Origin: Acidobacteriaceae bacterium
GTDB lineage: Bacteria; Acidobacteriota; Terriglobia; Terriglobales; Acidobacteriaceae
Direction: 5' to 3'
DNA: 32,553 nucleotides
NCBI GenBank assembly: GCA_030037705.1
Contig: JASHQE010000136.1
Coordinates: 1 to 32,553, forward strand
Shown in pieces: positions 17,202-25,300 of the stretch (the stretch's first letter is position 1; each line of letters begins with the position of its first letter). The translations under genes and the position numbers were made by a program. Under the pieces are notes generated by a model. That model worked only from the letters and a program-made list of their open reading frames with translations, had not been told where the DNA came from and did no database searches.

Positions 17202-18721
17202 GGCTTGCTTCCTTCCTTCACCTCGTTGCGCAGGCGCGCGCGTTCGACGGCGACCCGCCATGCGCCGCGCAGGCCCTCGCGATCGGCCTGAGACTTATGC
17301 GGCTCGAAGGGTTGTACAGTCTTGGGCAGCGCAGCAAGCGCGTCGAGCGCGCGCCACCAATCGAGAGCAAGACCGCCCAGCAGGGCCGCGCCGCGCGCCG
17401 AGAGATCTTCTTGCCCGGAACGGTGCACGGACCGGCCAAGCACATCGGCCTGCATCTGCATCAACGCATCATTGCGCGTGGCGCCGCCGTCGGCAAGCAG
17501 AACCGGCAGCTTGACGTGCGCGGCATCTTCCATAGCTTCGAGAACGTCGGCAACCTGAAACGCGATGGCCTCGACCGCAGCGCGAGCCAGATGCGCCGCC
17601 GTGTGCGTGCGCTCGATGTTGGTCACCAGTCCCCGCACAGCCGAGTCCCAATAGGGCGCGCCGAGACCGACCATCGCAGGCACCAGAATCAGCCCCGCCG
17701 AATCCGGCGCCGTTGCAGCCAGTGCCGCCGCGTCTTCAATGGGATGTGCAAAACCGAGAAATTCCCCCACCCACTGCACGGCCGCGCCGCTCATGGCGAT
17801 GTTGCCTTCAAGCCCGAAGTGCGCACCCTCCGCGGTCGACCACGCAACAGTACGCGCGAGTTGCTTTGCCTGGGAAACGAGGCCCGGAGTGATCATCATC
17901 AGTGAGGAACCGGTGCCGTACGTAGCCTTCACCGTCCCCGGCTCGTAGCGGCCATGCCCCACAAGTGCGGCGTGTGAGTCACCGATCATGGCCACGATGG
18001 GAACGCCGGCCAATTCCGGGATGGCTTCGCAGGCTCCGAAATATCCGCTCGACGGCAACACGGCGGGCAGCGCGGCGCGCGGAATCCCGAAAAGATCGAG
18101 CAGTGCCGGGTCCCATTCGAGCGTTTCCAGGCTCAGCAGCGCCGTGCGCGACGCATTCGTGTGGTCGGTTGCATACGCCTGTCCGGCCGTCAGATTGTAG
18201 AGCAGCCATGCATCAACCGTGCCGAGATGCACGTCACCGCGTTCTGCTTGCGCACGCAATGCAGGTTGCTGGTCGAAGACCCACGCCCACTTGGTCGCGC
18301 TCAAGAGCGGATCGAGCGGCAGGCCGGTGATCGACTGAATCCTCGCCGCATGTGTGCGAAGCCTGTCGCAGACCGGCTCGGAGCGGCGGCACTGCCAGGT
18401 GATGGCGTTCCCCACCGCCTCGCCGGCCACAGAGCCCCCTGCGCCGGAACGCCGCCATGTGACAGCGGTTTCGCGTTGATTTGTGATGGCGATTCCCACA
18501 ATCGATGCGCGCTCCGACTGCGCATGACGCACACCGGCCGAGACGACCTGAACCACCGACTGCCACAACGCGAGCGGATCCTGCTCCACAAAGCCGGGCT
18601 GCGGCTGCTGGATTTCGAGAGGCTCTGAAGCGCGATAAACCGTGCGGCCTTCGCAATCCACCAACAGCGCCTTGGTGTTGGTCGTGCCCTGGTCGATGGC
18701 AAGAATCCATTCGCCGGCCAT
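17198..18721 (-). CDS. FGGY-family carbohydrate kinase, glycerol-kinase-like
   Basis: A 507-residue two-domain ASKHA kinase. Motifs are AIDQGTTNTKALLVD (residues 8-22, phosphate loop), ITNQRETAVTW (about 78-88), ATYGTGSSLMMITPG in the C-terminal domain, and VPAMVGLGAPYWDSAVRGLVT, all closest to glycerol kinase. Its start directly abuts the transketolase stop (TAA followed by ATG), and its stop overlaps the permease start. Between a split transketolase and an aldose isomerase, the substrate is more likely a ketose (tetrulose or pentulose, for example apulose or xylulose) than glycerol. A substrate shift within the glycerol-kinase branch is inferred, not shown. A true glycerol kinase remains the main alternative. 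Confidence 0.88.
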   Translation of the reverse strand: MAGEWILAIDQGTTNTKALLVDCEGRTVYRASEPLEIQQPQPGFVEQDPLALWQSVVQVVSAGVRHAQSERASIVGIAITNQRETAVTWRRSGAGGSVAGEAVGNAITWQCRRSEPVCDRLRTHAARIQSITGLPLDPLLSATKWAWVFDQQPALRAQAERGDVHLGTVDAWLLYNLTAGQAYATDHTNASRTALLSLETLEWDPALLDLFGIPRAALPAVLPSSGYFGACEAIPELAGVPIVAMIGDSHAALVGHGRYEPGTVKATYGTGSSLMMITPGLVSQAKQLARTVAWSTAEGAHFGLEGNIAMSGAAVQWVGEFLGFAHPIEDAAALAATAPDSAGLILVPAMVGLGAPYWDSAVRGLVTNIERTHTAAHLARAAVEAIAFQVADVLEAMEDAAHVKLPVLLADGGATRNDALMQMQADVLGRSVHRSGQEDLSARGAALLGGLALDWWRALDALAALPKTVQPFEPHKSQADREGLRGAWRVAVERARLRNEVKEGSKP

Positions 18722-19693
18722 TTATCCCTCGTACTTCAGCAGATCCAGCGCCGTTCGCTCGATGCCTGCCGCGGTGAGCCCAAAGTGTTCGAGCAAAAAC
18801 TGGGCCGTGCCCGTGGGAGCGAAAACATCGGGCACTCCGAGAATGCGCAGGGGCGTAGGGTGCTCCTGCGCAACCACCTCTGCAACAGCGCCGCCCAGCC
18901 CTCCCGCCGCGAGCGCCTCTTCAGCCGTCACAATGCCCCGCGTGGTGCGGGCTGCGTTCAGAATGGCCTCGCGATCGAGCGGTTTCACCGTGCTCATGTT
19001 CAGCACGCGCGCCGAGACGCCGTGTGCCTCCAGCGCCTGGGCAGCATCAAGCGCGCAGCCCACCATCAAGCCGTTGGCGATCAGTGTCACATCGGAGCCC
19101 TCGCGCAGTTGAACCGCCTTGCCCAGCCGGAACTTGTAATCGTCGCCATGCACGCAACGCACCGGAACCCGCGCGATGCGCAGGAACATCGGACCCTCGT
19201 GTTCGAGCGAGTATCGCATAACAGCCGCGGTCTCCACGGGATCCGCCGGAACGAGCACGGTCAGGTTGGGAATGACGCGCATCCACGCCAGGTCCTCAAT
19301 CGAATGGTGCGTCGGTCCAAGCTGGCCGTAGGCCATTCCCGGAGACATGGCACACAGCTTTACGTTCGCCCTGGTGTAGGCGAGGTCCACCTTCACCTGT
19401 TCCATGGCGCGCGCGGTAAGGAAGCAGGCCGCTCCACACACATAAGGAACCATGCCTCCGCTCGCGAGCCCCGCGCCCACGCCCACCATGTTCTGCTCGG
19501 CAATTCCCACATTCACAAAGCGGTCAGGGAACCTCGCCTTGAAATTCTTGAGCTTGGCCGAGGACAGCGAGTCGTTGGCCACGGCACAGACGCGCGGATC
19601 GGCGGCAGCCATAGCTTCAAGTTCATTCATGTAGGCGTCGCGGCAGTCAAAGAGCTGCCGGCCGGCCGCAGGAGACGATGCGCCGCTCACCAT
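18722..19693 (-). CDS. Transketolase, C-terminal subunit
   Basis: A 323-residue protein holding the pyrimidine-binding and C-terminal transketolase domains. It shows CAVANDSLSSAKLKNF, the FVNVGIAEQNMVGVGAGLASG motif with the ThDP-activating Glu, GPTHHSIEDLAWMRVIPN, and a C-terminal part with IVTAEEALAAGGLGGAVAE. It pairs with the upstream gene to form a heterodimeric transketolase, as in split bacterial enzymes. ATG 19693 overlaps the preceding stop by seven bases (GTG 19690 would give a four-base overlap); a longer reading to 19822 is a shadow of the upstream gene. Split transketolases often serve special sugars rather than central metabolism, which suits its place beside an isomerase, kinase and permease. 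Confidence 0.93.
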   Translation of the reverse strand: MVSGASSPAAGRQLFDCRDAYMNELEAMAAADPRVCAVANDSLSSAKLKNFKARFPDRFVNVGIAEQNMVGVGAGLASGGMVPYVCGAACFLTARAMEQVKVDLAYTRANVKLCAMSPGMAYGQLGPTHHSIEDLAWMRVIPNLTVLVPADPVETAAVMRYSLEHEGPMFLRIARVPVRCVHGDDYKFRLGKAVQLREGSDVTLIANGLMVGCALDAAQALEAHGVSARVLNMSTVKPLDREAILNAARTTRGIVTAEEALAAGGLGGAVAEVVAQEHPTPLRILGVPDVFAPTGTAQFLLEHFGLTAAGIERTALDLLKYEG

Positions 19694-20553
19694 GCCGCAT
19701 CCATTCCCAATTCCACGGCAGCCGCGGCGAGTTGTTCCTTCGAAGGCACGCCGTGATGCCATGCAGGTTGATTCTCCGCGAAAGAAACACCCTTGCCCTT
19801 GATCGTCCGCGCAATCACACACGACGGCTTGCCAACTTCAATCGGCAGATGCGTAAATCGATCCAGCAGTTCCGGAATCGAGTGCCCGTCAATCTCCTCG
19901 ACCGCGAACCCGAAGGCGCGGAAGCGCTCCGCCAAAGGCTCCATGCGAATCGTATTCTCCGTAAAGTCGCCTTGCTGGATACGGTTGCGGTCGACGATGA
20001 CGGTGAGGTTGTCGAGGCGGTAGTGCTGCGCGGTCATCGCAGCTTCCCAGTTCGAGCCCTCCTGCAATTCACCGTCGCCGGTGAGAACGAAGACGCGCCA
20101 GGACTCCTTTCTCATGCGGGCAGCCAGTGCGGCGCCCACCGCGACAGGCAACCCGTGCCCCAGAGGTCCTGTGTTGGCCTCGACGCCGGACACCTTGTTC
20201 CGGTCGGGATGCCCGTTGAGCATCGAAAGCGGATCCATGTAGGTCTTGAGCTGCGCAGTGGGGAAAAAACCGCGTGCCGCCAATGCGGAGTAATAGGCCG
20301 CAGCGCCGTGGCCCTTGGACAGAATGAAACGGTCGCGTTGAGGCCAGCCGGGCTGCGCGGGGTCAATCTTCAGCAGTTCGCCGAGAAAGAGGACGGCCAG
20401 GATGTCGGCCGAGGAGAGATCGCCTCCGGTGTGGCCCAATCCCGCGTGATGATTCATCGTCATGGAGCTGAGCCGGATCCAATTCGCTTTGTGCTTGAGC
20501 GACTTCCACCGAGCTTCGGCGCTGGCTGATTCTTCCAATGCTAATTCGTCCAA
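19687..20553 (-). CDS. Transketolase, N-terminal subunit
   Basis: A 288-residue ThDP-binding half of transketolase. Motifs in order are GLGHTGGDLSSADILAVLF, FILSKGHGAAAYYSALA, GPLGHGLPVAVGAALA and the cofactor motif GDGELQEGSNWEA ending in NLTVIVDRN. I chose TTG 20553 because GGAAGGA precedes it at good spacing and the length fits the family. An in-frame GTG at 20604 has no RBS and would add 17 residues. It is the first gene of the sugar operon (transketolase N and C, kinase, permease, isomerase, SorC regulator) and has its own promoter region upstream. It transfers a two-carbon ketol unit together with the C subunit; donor and acceptor sugars are not known. Confidence 0.92.
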   Translation of the reverse strand: MDELALEESASAEARWKSLKHKANWIRLSSMTMNHHAGLGHTGGDLSSADILAVLFLGELLKIDPAQPGWPQRDRFILSKGHGAAAYYSALAARGFFPTAQLKTYMDPLSMLNGHPDRNKVSGVEANTGPLGHGLPVAVGAALAARMRKESWRVFVLTGDGELQEGSNWEAAMTAQHYRLDNLTVIVDRNRIQQGDFTENTIRMEPLAERFRAFGFAVEEIDGHSIPELLDRFTHLPIEVGKPSCVIARTIKGKGVSFAENQPAWHHGVPSKEQLAAAAVELGMDAAW

Positions 20554-20647
20554 TGTTTCGGTCCTTCCGGAAAACTGTTCTCCGTCCTGCTGCCACCTGG
20601 ACACTGTTGTTGAATTGTGACGATCGCGTAGTCCGTCCTGGTCATTT

Positions 20648-20759
20648 ATTTGCGATCAAAGGACGCCACGTTTACTCTAAAGAGCGCAAATCGTGCCCCC
20701 ATTCGGTTATTTCTAAAAATCTAATTCTTGACGGGGTTATAGTCAAAATATTTGCGCTC
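20648..20759. promoter_or_regulatory. Array of three ATTTGCG(A/C)TC boxes, candidate operators
   Basis: ATTTGCGATC occurs at 20648-20657 and ATTTGCGCTC at 20750-20759 on the plus strand, with the exact complement GAGCGCAAAT at 20682-20691. The 20750 box lies just upstream of the predicted -35, and the 20682 box about 20-30 bp downstream of the expected transcript start. This looks like flanking repressor sites. The SorC regulator of the operon is the obvious candidate, by inference. Confidence 0.55.
20718..20746 (-). promoter_or_regulatory. Sigma-70-like promoter of the transketolase operon
   Basis: On the minus strand, -35 TTGACT (20746-20741), a 17-base spacer and -10 TAGATT (20723-20718) form a good match. 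The expected transcript start is near 20711, about 160 bases before the transketolase start. TTGAC and its complement GTCAA also form a small dyad over the -35 and spacer. Confidence 0.6.
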
Positions 20760-20760
20760 G

Positions 20761-20778
20761 ATTGCATATTTATGCAAT
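20761..20778. promoter_or_regulatory. 18-bp palindrome, candidate operator
   Basis: ATTGCATA-TT-TATGCAAT has perfect 8-bp arms. It sits between the stop of the beta-hydroxyacid dehydrogenase gene and the transketolase promoter, about 15 bp upstream of the -35. Its position suits an activator or a second repressor site. The family of the binding protein is unknown. Confidence 0.5.
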
Positions 20779-20786
20779 AAGATGGA

Positions 20787-21665
20787 TCATTCGCTGCGCT
20801 CTCTGCTTTCCCAGAGATTGATCAGGCCCTGATTGCCTTGATTCGAAAGCCCGGCTGCCATGGCTTTGTGAAAGAGCGCGTAGACAAGCCCGGCTGCCGG
20901 AAAATCGCCCTCCATGCCGGCGAGCCACTCTTTGAGCAGTGTCATATCTTTGTGCTGCAGACGAATGCTGAAGCCGGGAGCAAAGTCTCCCTGTAGAATC
21001 TTGGGCCCGAGATTGGTGAGCATCCAGGAAGAAGCAGCTCCGCTTGAAACCGCCTGCAGAGTTGTCTGCGCATCCAGGCCTGCCGCGCGCGCCAAACGCA
21101 GTCCCTCCACCGCGCCAAGCAGATTGGTTGCGCCCACCAGTTGATTGACCAGCTTAGTCTTTTGCCCACAGCCGCTCAGACCGGTGTAGGTAATGGTCTT
21201 GCCCATGGCTTCAAAGATCGGGCGGCATCTGTCGAAGACATCCTGCGGACCCCCAACCATGATTCCAAGTGTTCCCTGCTCTGCGCCTCTTTCACCGCCA
21301 CTCACAGGGGCGTCGAGCATCGCGCACCCGGCTGTTGCAAGCCGCTCGGCAAATTCGATCGTTTCTTCAGGAGAGATCGTGCTCATGTCGATCACGATTG
21401 AGCCCGTTCCCACGCCGAAGGCGACTCCATCGTCTCCGAAGAGAACCTGCTCGACCGTTTTGGTGTCGGGAAGCATGAGAATGATCACATCGCTGGTGCC
21501 GGCCAACCCCTGCGGCGAAGCGGCCACAGACGCTCCCATTTCGATAAGCGATGCCTCTTTCTCGGGATGCCGGCTCACGATCGATAACTGAAACCCCTTG
21601 CGCACCAGATTTGTAGCCATGGGTTTTCCCATGACGCCAATTCCTATGAAACCGATCTTCTCCAT
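20787..21665 (-). CDS. Beta-hydroxyacid dehydrogenase (tartronate-semialdehyde-reductase-like)
   Basis: A 292-residue NAD(P)-dependent oxidoreductase. It shows the Rossmann motif GFIGIGVMGKPMATNL (residues 5-20), the substrate loop DAPVSGGERGAEQGTLGIMVGG, the catalytic lysine in GCGQKTKLVNQLV and a C-terminal all-helical domain with LQHKDMTLL. It is closest to 2-hydroxy-3-oxopropionate (tartronate semialdehyde) reductase and 3-hydroxyisobutyrate dehydrogenase. ATG 21665 follows GAAGGAA; an upstream reading to 21716 is not supported. It starts four bases after the amidohydrolase stop, as last gene of the acid-sugar operon. Reduction of a three-carbon semialdehyde released by an aldolase would suit this context. 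Sulfolactaldehyde reductases belong to the same superfamily and cannot be excluded. Confidence 0.9.
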   Translation of the reverse strand: MEKIGFIGIGVMGKPMATNLVRKGFQLSIVSRHPEKEASLIEMGASVAASPQGLAGTSDVIILMLPDTKTVEQVLFGDDGVAFGVGTGSIVIDMSTISPEETIEFAERLATAGCAMLDAPVSGGERGAEQGTLGIMVGGPQDVFDRCRPIFEAMGKTITYTGLSGCGQKTKLVNQLVGATNLLGAVEGLRLARAAGLDAQTTLQAVSSGAASSWMLTNLGPKILQGDFAPGFSIRLQHKDMTLLKEWLAGMEGDFPAAGLVYALFHKAMAAGLSNQGNQGLINLWESRERSE

Positions 21666-21669
21666 CGAT

Positions 21670-22419
21670 TCATTCCTTCTCGCCTGCACATTGCTTCTCA
21701 AAGAGGCTTGATTCAAAGCGGCGTCCGATTCCGCTGCCGCTCGGAATCCAGTCCTCGGCCAGTTGCATGTACTGCGCGTACCTGTCTTTGTCGAACAGCG
21801 GATAGTCGCTGCCTATCACAAGTGACTCGGGCCCGAAGACTGCCAGCAAGTGAGCGGCAAATGGCGCAACATCATCGTGAGGAAAAGTTTCGCTTGAAAA
21901 GTGAGCCACAGCCGAGATTCCTGCGATCAGCTTCGGAAGCTCGCGGAGCGCGGAGATGGATTCGTGCCAGTCGTTGTCATCTTGCCGATCGCGCCGCGGC
22001 CAGCCCATGTGCGGCAGATAAATTGGGAGCCGCGGATAATGGATAGCGAGACGCGTGAGTTCCTCCGTCAGCACGCGAATGCCCGACTCCGCATGTGGCA
22101 GCAACCACTTCCCTCTCGACGCGAGGAGCGCGGCAATCGCGCCGAGCCGACGCAGATCGGCGGTCTTCACGCGAAATGCCTGCACCATCTCCAGAGAAAG
22201 AAGTTCTGCACCCGATTGTGCTTTATCAGGGCGAAAGCAGGGTGCGACACGAAATCGAGTCGATGGTGAGGCGATCAGTTGCTGCAGGCACGCGCGATTG
22301 TCCCCACTCCAGGTCTCAACGATGAGCGCACGTTCGATTCCCGCGGAATCCATGCGCCGTTCGAAATTGGCGATTGGCTCAGGCACACTCATATCGAGAT
22401 GAGCGTAAGCATCGATCAT
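21670..22419 (-). CDS. Amidohydrolase-fold (amidohydrolase_2) hydrolase or lactonase
   Basis: A 249-residue TIM-barrel protein of the metal-dependent amidohydrolase group that includes sugar lactonases and decarboxylases. The N-terminus reads MIDAYAHLD, where the usual DxHxH ligand pair is DAYAH, so the first histidine is Tyr. Later motifs are typical: LLPHAESG, IYLPHMGWP and VIGSDYPLFD with the conserved Asp. ATG 22419 overlaps the transporter stop by four bases (ATGA) and has GAGG upstream; the open frame continues 5' over the transporter gene but that part is a shadow. In an acid-sugar operon a lactonase role is plausible. The missing ligand leaves metal content and activity uncertain. Confidence 0.85.
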   Translation of the reverse strand: MIDAYAHLDMSVPEPIANFERRMDSAGIERALIVETWSGDNRACLQQLIASPSTRFRVAPCFRPDKAQSGAELLSLEMVQAFRVKTADLRRLGAIAALLASRGKWLLPHAESGIRVLTEELTRLAIHYPRLPIYLPHMGWPRRDRQDDNDWHESISALRELPKLIAGISAVAHFSSETFPHDDVAPFAAHLLAVFGPESLVIGSDYPLFDKDRYAQYMQLAEDWIPSGSGIGRRFESSLFEKQCAGEKE

Positions 22420-23783
22420 TGCCGCCGGAACCTCGTCCCAAAGAAGATGGCTGCAAATGCGAACCAGGGCAGAATGCCAATGAGGAGCAGAATCAGGTTC
22501 GTGTCGTGCCGATCGGCCAGAAGGCCGATATAGCGGCTCACCGCGCCATACGCGATATTGCTCAGCCCTCCCAGCAAGCCCGAACTCACGCCGACATACG
22601 CCGGATCGAGATCCTGCACAAGGGTGAGATAGATGACGAGAAATGCGCCGACACCAATACCGGTAAGCGCGAGAAACAGGACCGCAGCGTACCGATAGGT
22701 CGTAAGTCCGGCCGGAATTGCGGAGAGCATCAGTAGGCAGGCGGCGAAAAGCGCCCACCGCTTCGCAGCGACTGTGCTGCTTCCGCGAGCCACCAGCATG
22801 CGGACGAAGAGCCCGATGAGCAGATTGCCGCTGAAGGTGCCGCCATACACAACGATAGAAAGCGCATTGCCACGCGCGAAGCTGAAACCGCGCGATGTTT
22901 CGAGATAAAGCGGCACCCAGTCGGACAGATAATAGTTGACGCCATTCACCACCAGCGCCGAGACCGCGAGAATCCAGAACTCGCGCATCGTGATGAGACG
23001 GTACATCACCTGCAGGATATTTTTCAGCGCGACTGATTTGCCTTTCAGCAAGCCGGCAGATTCTTTCGTTACCCACAGCCAGGCAATGACCCACAGCCCC
23101 CCAACCGCGCCGGTAATTACAAATGCGGCGCGCCACGACCAGCGTAAAGTAATCCAGGTGACGATGAGCGGCGCAGCCAGCGCGCCCATCGCCCCGCCGC
23201 TGTTGAAGATTCCGTTGGCAAGCGGGCGGTCTTTCGGGCTCAGCAGAGAATTGGTTACCTTGAGCGAGCAGGGCCAGTTAAACGCCTCGCCTGCACCAAG
23301 CAGAAACCGCAAACCGGTAAGCATGCTGACGCTCGTGGCAAGGCCCGTCAACAGGCCTACAAACGACCACGCTCCGCTGGCGACGGGAAACACGATGCGC
23401 GGACCGTAGCAGTCGACCAGGAATCCGCCGAAAATCTGCACCAGACCGTAAGAGTAGCGGAACGCAGCAACGATTTGCCCGAACTGCTCATTCGTCAGTC
23501 CGAAGTTGGCGATGATCTTTCCAGCAGTGAGAGCCAGTACCTGCCGGTCCAGATAGACGATAGACGTGGCGAGAAACAGCAGAAAGCAGGTCCACCAGGT
23601 CCGGGCAGAGATGCGCTCCCGGCTTTTCATTTGCCTGCTTTGTATGATTCCTTCTGACGGCGCAGAAGCTTCCTGGGCTTCCGTTGCCTCCCGCTCGCTG
23701 TGCGGCCCGGATATGTACGGTCCAGATGCGTGCGGCTCCATTGCGCTCGCCGCCTCATTGGCTTCGCGGGAGCGCTGCGCCAT
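22416..23783 (-). CDS. MFS transporter, anion:cation symporter (hexuronate/aldonate) type
   Basis: A 455-residue inner-membrane carrier with 12 predicted segments. Segment 1 is followed by YLDRQVLALTAGKIIANFGLT, the region of ExuT/GarP/DgoT-like symporters. FLVDCYGPRIVFP carries the loop 2-3 signature in altered form, and RFLLGAGEAFNWP matches the family's fourth-segment motif. About 60 hydrophilic residues precede segment 1, longer than usual. The start given is two bases after the dehydratase stop, while an internal ATG at 23630 would give a standard 404-residue protein. Substrates of this branch are sugar acids (hexuronates, galactonate, glucarate), which fits the adjacent enolase-superfamily dehydratase. 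Confidence 0.9.
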   Translation of the reverse strand: MAQRSREANEAASAMEPHASGPYISGPHSEREATEAQEASAPSEGIIQSRQMKSRERISARTWWTCFLLFLATSIVYLDRQVLALTAGKIIANFGLTNEQFGQIVAAFRYSYGLVQIFGGFLVDCYGPRIVFPVASGAWSFVGLLTGLATSVSMLTGLRFLLGAGEAFNWPCSLKVTNSLLSPKDRPLANGIFNSGGAMGALAAPLIVTWITLRWSWRAAFVITGAVGGLWVIAWLWVTKESAGLLKGKSVALKNILQVMYRLITMREFWILAVSALVVNGVNYYLSDWVPLYLETSRGFSFARGNALSIVVYGGTFSGNLLIGLFVRMLVARGSSTVAAKRWALFAACLLMLSAIPAGLTTYRYAAVLFLALTGIGVGAFLVIYLTLVQDLDPAYVGVSSGLLGGLSNIAYGAVSRYIGLLADRHDTNLILLLIGILPWFAFAAIFFGTRFRRQ

Positions 23784-23785
23784 GG

Positions 23786-24985
23786 CTAACGGTGTCCTGC
23801 GTACGGCACATAGGGCCGCGCATCCATTGCTTCCTGCACCAAGCCGACGCCAAATCCGGGACCCGCTGGAAGCTCCAGCGCACCGTCGGAAAATTGCAAT
23901 GGAGTTGTCAGCATTTCAGCAGCAAGCCTTTCGTCGGCATCGGACCCGATCGTCTCAAGGATAAAGAAATTGGGGATGGCAGCGGCATAGTGAAGATTCA
24001 TGACCGTTGCCAGGGGCCCATTGGGATTGTGCGGCGCCATGCCGATATAGTGAGCCTCTGCGAGCGCCGCAATCTTTTTCAAGCCGGTAATTCCGCCGCA
24101 GTTGACCAGATCGCACTGCAGGTAGTCCACGGCATGTTTTTCCAGAAACGCACGTACACCATAAATGGTCGCCCAACGCTCGCCCGCGGCAATGGGAATC
24201 GTTGTTTCCCGTTGCACAAGGCTCAATTCTTCCACGTTCTCCGGAGGAACGGGCTCTTCCACGAACAAGAGGTTCAAATCTTCCAGTACGCGGCATAGGC
24301 GCAGCGCCGCCTTGGGATTCAATCGCCCATGGCAATCCACCGCAATGCCAAACTCGGGACCGGCCGCCTCCCGGGCGGCGATAAAAAATTCGCGAATGCG
24401 ATCAAAGATCGATGGATCGAGATATTCGGTCTCCTTCCAGTGGGAATCGACGACGCCCTGAGTGCCAGAATAGCCGCTTCCATTTACCGCATGTCGGTCG
24501 CTGCCTCGATTGCCTTCGCCGTAAAAGAGCGGCAGCGTGGTCTTCAATGCGCGGTAGCCTCGGGCCCTGCAGGTTTTCACGTTGGCGGCAAAAGCTTCGG
24601 GAGAGTTTCCAGCCGAGCAGTGGCAGTACGTAGGGACCTTCGTTCGCGTTGGACCACCCAGAAGCTTGTAGACGGGCAGCCCGCTCAATTTGCCCAGAAT
24701 GTCCCAGAGGGCACAATCGACCGCGCTGATTGCTGTGCTGTGCAGAGGACCACCCACCCAGAAGGAATCACGGTACATTCTTTCCCAGTGGTTCTCGATC
24801 TCAGTCGGATCTTTTCCCACCAGATAGCGTTTCAAATCCAGGATGGAACGCTCGATGGTCTGGGTCTTTCGCTTCATCACAGTCTCAGCCAGACCGGTAA
24901 TGCCTTCGTCTGTTTCAACCTTGACAATTACAGCATTGCGAAAGTTCAGATTCACAATCTGCGTCCTGATGTCCTTTACTTTCAT
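23786..24985 (-). CDS. Enolase-superfamily sugar-acid dehydratase, galactonate/mannonate-dehydratase-like
   Basis: A 399-residue mandelate-racemase/muconate-lactonising-type enzyme. It has the capping domain (residues 1-120), then the barrel with metal and catalytic motifs DCHGRLNP (first Asp ligand plus His base), EEPVPPEN (Glu ligand), AAGERW (Glu ligand), and the C-terminal MAPHNPNGP histidine. The DxHGR and PHNPxGP pattern resembles D-galactonate and D-mannonate dehydratases. A loop around 150-180 (GEGNRGSDRHAVNGSG) may set specificity. The product would be a 2-keto-3-deoxy acid, for which the DapA-family protein at 26435-27382 is the natural next enzyme. ATG 24985 has GAGGG upstream. First gene of its operon with its own promoter at 25234-25262. 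The exact acid sugar is not determinable. Confidence 0.9.
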   Translation of the reverse strand: MKVKDIRTQIVNLNFRNAVIVKVETDEGITGLAETVMKRKTQTIERSILDLKRYLVGKDPTEIENHWERMYRDSFWVGGPLHSTAISAVDCALWDILGKLSGLPVYKLLGGPTRTKVPTYCHCSAGNSPEAFAANVKTCRARGYRALKTTLPLFYGEGNRGSDRHAVNGSGYSGTQGVVDSHWKETEYLDPSIFDRIREFFIAAREAAGPEFGIAVDCHGRLNPKAALRLCRVLEDLNLLFVEEPVPPENVEELSLVQRETTIPIAAGERWATIYGVRAFLEKHAVDYLQCDLVNCGGITGLKKIAALAEAHYIGMAPHNPNGPLATVMNLHYAAAIPNFFILETIGSDADERLAAEMLTTPLQFSDGALELPAGPGFGVGLVQEAMDARPYVPYAGHR

Positions 24986-25233
24986 ATAGGCCCTCTATGC
25001 CAGTTCCCGAAAAAGAGGAGTTGAGTTCCGCTCGTTGTATTCCTATAAGTTGCGGCTGCTCAGCAAACGCAATATGGATGCGGCGGGTCGGATGCTCCGG
25101 TTCAAGTTACATAAACTCCATTGCCGCATACTCGTGTTGCGTCCGCCGCTGTTAAGGGGGCGTCCATGATCGAGCTCTCTTCGACTTCTGACCCAATCTG
25201 GGGGTGACTCCGATAAATGGGTGTCACCGTGAA

Positions 25234-25262
25234 AATGTATTGGAGATGGATACTTGAGTCAA
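25234..25262 (-). promoter_or_regulatory. Sigma-70-like promoter of the acid-sugar operon
   Basis: On the minus strand, -35 TTGACT (25262-25257), a 17-base spacer and -10 TACATT (25239-25234). The -35 overlaps the downstream end of the 43-bp element that also precedes the promoter at 32397-32425. Confidence 0.55.
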
Positions 25263-25300
25263 ATATCAAGTTCTTCTTTAATTGATCTAATTTTGAGATG
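25258..25300 (-). promoter_or_regulatory. 43-bp conserved upstream element, copy 1
   Basis: On the plus strand this begins GTCAAATATCAAGTTCTT and ends TGATCTAATTTTGAGATG. The stretch 32421-32463 has the same length and near-identical ends, with differences concentrated in the middle. In both cases it abuts the -35 of a TTGACT promoter reading left. ATCAA...TTGAT forms an inner dyad. A shared activator or repressor site is inferred. Confidence 0.6.

Noticed and set aside
13700..20553. Sulfoquinovose transketolase pathway as the primary call
   Set aside because: The split transketolase, isomerase and a nearby beta-hydroxyacid dehydrogenase are suggestive. However, the FGGY kinase is not needed there, no sulfoquinovosidase or sulfonate exporter is recognised, and the dehydrogenase belongs to another operon. 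Kept only as an alternative.
21670..23136. 488-residue reading of the amidohydrolase frame
   Set aside because: The first half is out-of-frame transporter sequence. The real start at 22419 has a GAGG and an ATGA overlap with the transporter gene.
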